This document shows positions 4,012 through 6,090 of a stretch of DNA of 6,090 nt, piece after piece. The stretch comes from Clostridium sp. CAG:253. Its GTDB lineage: Bacteria; Bacillota; Clostridia; Lachnospirales; Lachnospiraceae. A program made the translations under genes and the position numbers. Within the stretch, counting starts at the first letter, position 1. The number at the start of each line of letters is the position of its first letter. The stretch spans positions 52,630 to 58,719 of the forward strand of contig FR887333.1 of the NCBI GenBank assembly GCA_000436755.1, read 5' to 3'. The notes beneath the pieces were generated by a model. The model was not told the origin of the DNA and searched no databases. It was given only the letters and a program-made list of their open reading frames with translations.

Positions 4012-5802
4012 CTAAACAACATATATTCCTGCCTGATAGTCAAGCGGATTTCTGTTTTTGTAATCAAACAGAAGTCTGCTCTCTTTATTTTCAATAATTC
4101 CCTCTTCAATATATTTTAATACATCTATATCAAACTGCTGCAGATGCGTCATCCTGTGAAGCTGTTTCCAGTCATTTCCTTCATATCCCGAAAGATATTT
4201 ATGACACTTTTCCTCATTTTGATAAAACTCTCTTATCTCGTCCTTTGGTATCTCACACTGCCAGTTTATGAACTTTGGTCTGTTTTTAAGATTTTCCCTT
4301 GCATAAATATCATAAATGATAAGCTGTTCAAGAATATTCCTGTCCTCTCCGCCAATGCCATATCCCTTAACGGCAAACTCCAAAAGTATCTCATAATTCT
4401 GAAGCCTTGACTGGTGTATTCCCTCGTATCCCATCTCATGATAATAATTGCCGAGGTTCATAAAAAAGTCAAACGGTGTTTCAAAAAGTGAAACCATAAA
4501 CGGAAGTGACGCTTCAAATTGCAGGCTGTTATAATAACGCTCCGTCATATCTTCAACACGCTTTAATCTAAGAACATCATCATAAGAAATCCATTTTGTA
4601 AACAATACTTCGTAAGGTGCTCTGTCCTGATATACTATGCCAAATTCTTCCCTGTCATAATATATAGGTGAACCTTTCAGCACTTTCAAAAATCCAAGCT
4701 GAAGCTGATCCGGTTTCATTGAATAAACAGTATTATATGACTCTCTAAAAGACGCATAATCTTCATATGGCAGCCCCACTATAAGGTCAAGATGCTGGTG
4801 AATATTTCTCTTTTTCCTAATCTTTGCAACTTTCTGTTTTAGTACTGTGAGGTCAGGATTTCTGTGAATTGCCTTTAAAGTCTCCTTATTTGCTGTCTGA
4901 ACTCCGATTTCAAACTGCACAAGTCCCGGTCTTAACCCGCTTACATAATCTATTTCTTCGTCTGTCAAAAGTTCGGCAGAAAGTTCAAAATGAAAGTTTG
5001 TTATGCCGTTATCATGCTCATTTATATATTTCCATATTTTCATTGTATGTTCATGGTCACAATTGAATGTCCTGTCAACAAACTTGACCTGCGGTACTTT
5101 CATATCAATAAAAAATTTAAGTTCCTTTTCAACAAGTTCCCATTTTCTAAATCTCACTTTTTTGTCAACCGATGACAGACAATAACTGCAGCCATAAGGA
5201 CAACCCCTGCTTGTCTCATAATATATTATTCTGTTCTTAAGCGACTCAATATCAAATCCGACATCCTCAGTATAAGGAAACGGAATCTCATCCATACACA
5301 TTCTCGGTCTTGTCTCGTTTATGACTGTCTTATCACCGTCTCTATAGACAATTCCTTTTATATCCGACAACGACATTATATTATCACCAAATTTTTTTCT
5401 GCCGCCATCTGAAAGATAATATTGTAACATCTCATAAAATGTAACCTCACCTTCACCGGACATAATACCGTCAATCCAAGGATACTTTTCAAGCTGTCTG
5501 TCACTGTCATAAGAAACCTCAGGCCCACCAAGCCATATCGGCACATCAGGCATGATTTTTTTAAGCTCTTTTGTTATCTCAGTCACAAAATCAATATTCC
5601 ATATATAGCACGAAAAACCAATCATCTCAGGATTCTGAAGATATATATCCCCAAGAATAAAATCAACCTCCTGATTTATTGTGTATTCTTTTATCTGTAA
5701 ATCCTTATCCGTTATGCCTTGTTTCCTTGCATACGCCTGAATACAATACACGCCAAGATTTGAATGTATATATTTCGCATTTATTCCAACAAGTAAAATC
5801 AT
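4012..5802 (-). CDS. B12-binding-domain radical SAM protein, DUF4080 type
   Basis: A 596-residue enzyme of the class with an N-terminal cobalamin-binding-like domain and a radical SAM core. Residues 1-130 form the Rossmann-like domain, with IWLGGPEVSY (89-98) and SGEGEVTF (115-122) characteristic. The core carries CPYGCSYC (201-208), the CxxxCxxC motif for the 4Fe-4S cluster that cleaves S-adenosylmethionine, preceded by ETSRG. Later core motifs are FEIGVQ (297-302) and DLIVGLPYED (339-348). The remainder, from about 370 to 596, matches the DUF4080 C-terminal region in position and aromatic-rich style. The usual cobalamin-ligating DxHxxG of this fold is not seen near the N-terminus; KYIHSNLG (10-17) is there instead, so cobalamin use is uncertain. 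Substrate and product are unknown. AGAGG lies 9 bases before the ATG. It is 37 bp downstream of the Cys-rich gene and probably shares its transcript. Confidence 0.95.
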   Translation of the reverse strand: MILLVGINAKYIHSNLGVYCIQAYARKQGITDKDLQIKEYTINQEVDFILGDIYLQNPEMIGFSCYIWNIDFVTEITKELKKIMPDVPIWLGGPEVSYDSDRQLEKYPWIDGIMSGEGEVTFYEMLQYYLSDGGRKKFGDNIMSLSDIKGIVYRDGDKTVINETRPRMCMDEIPFPYTEDVGFDIESLKNRIIYYETSRGCPYGCSYCLSSVDKKVRFRKWELVEKELKFFIDMKVPQVKFVDRTFNCDHEHTMKIWKYINEHDNGITNFHFELSAELLTDEEIDYVSGLRPGLVQFEIGVQTANKETLKAIHRNPDLTVLKQKVAKIRKKRNIHQHLDLIVGLPYEDYASFRESYNTVYSMKPDQLQLGFLKVLKGSPIYYDREEFGIVYQDRAPYEVLFTKWISYDDVLRLKRVEDMTERYYNSLQFEASLPFMVSLFETPFDFFMNLGNYYHEMGYEGIHQSRLQNYEILLEFAVKGYGIGGEDRNILEQLIIYDIYARENLKNRPKFINWQCEIPKDEIREFYQNEEKCHKYLSGYEGNDWKQLHRMTHLQQFDIDVLKYIEEGIIENKESRLLFDYKNRNPLDYQAGIYVV

Positions 5803-5839
5803 GTTAACAACCTCTTATCTCTTATTCTCTTATCATACA

Positions 5840-6073
5840 CTACTGATCATACCACTTTTCGTCTTTATCAAGTTTTTCCGGTGCATCCTCAAAAAACTTA
5901 CATTTATCCGCATTTTCACAACTGCCTGCCAATGCATGTCTGCATACCATTCTTTTTTTATGATACCCGACAACAATTCCATCACTTTCCTCGCTCTCGT
6001 ACTCTACCGGCATAAGACAGTGATATTTATCAACCGGGCAAAAACCTTCTATAAGATATTTTTTATAATCCAT
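5840..6073 (-). CDS. Small Cys-rich protein of unknown function
   Basis: A 77-residue acidic soluble protein with no signal or membrane segment. Cysteines fall at 12, 19, 44, 52 and 58, with His at 18, 38 and 46. The spacing is CPVDKYHC, then MVCRH and SCENADKCKFFED, that is C-x6-C and C-x7-C-x5-C. Such a pattern suits a zinc or iron-sulfur site, or redox thiols, but I do not recognise a named family and an odd number of Cys is unusual for a four-Cys site. The start is well set: AGAGGA ends 5 bases before the ATG. It precedes the radical SAM gene by 37 bp on the same strand. It may be a partner or metal-handling accessory of that enzyme, or simply a neighbour. The window ends 17 bp upstream, so genes or a promoter further upstream cannot be seen. 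Confidence 0.75.
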   Translation of the reverse strand: MDYKKYLIEGFCPVDKYHCLMPVEYESEESDGIVVGYHKKRMVCRHALAGSCENADKCKFFEDAPEKLDKDEKWYDQ

Positions 6074-6090
6074 AAACGTCCTCTTTCCTG

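Noticed and set aside
4144..5185. Several plus-strand frames of 60-88 codons opposite the radical SAM gene
   Set aside because: All are fully antisense to a strongly supported gene, overlap one another in different frames, and show no domain.

Overview
The window reads as low-GC (sampled coding stretches near 37% G+C) Firmicutes DNA of the class Clostridia, most likely Lachnospiraceae. This rests on protein content and style: a VanW/PG_binding_4 surface protein, a DUF4080-type radical SAM protein, a stand-alone HypE-like AIR synthase, purine-rich Shine-Dalgarno sites, and compact same-strand gene runs. The species cannot be named from the sequence alone.

Layout. (1) 1-2820, minus strand: a tight three-gene run read right to left, made of a membrane-anchored VanW-family protein (2820-1360), a HypE/PurM-fold AIR synthase-related protein (1335-355) and an Lrp/AsnC-type regulator cut by the window edge (316-1). 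Gaps are 24 and 38 bp. (2) 2821-3194: an intergenic stretch that is not empty. It carries an 11-bp perfect inverted repeat forming a long hairpin, candidate promoters on both strands, and an unlisted 34-codon minus-strand gene (3115-3011) with a GGAGG ribosome site, encoding a tiny single-pass membrane protein. (3) 3195-3839, plus strand: the only plus-strand gene, a membrane-anchored protein with TPR-like helices. (4) 3840-4011: a non-coding stretch between convergent genes, about 49% G+C over 3841-3960 against about 37% nearby, and packed with nested and crossing inverted repeats. (5) 4012-6073, minus strand: a two-gene run with a 77-residue Cys-rich protein (6073-5840) followed 37 bp later by a 596-residue radical SAM protein with an N-terminal cobalamin-binding-like domain (5802-4012).

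How the genes may work together. The VanW, AIR synthase and Lrp genes are probably co-transcribed, but no shared pathway is obvious. The Cys-rich protein and the radical SAM enzyme are probably co-transcribed and could be partners. The two most noteworthy items are the GC-rich structured island at about 3807-4006, which could be a dispersed repeat or a structured RNA, and the 34-residue membrane miniprotein. No mobile-element gene, CRISPR array, tRNA or rRNA was seen.
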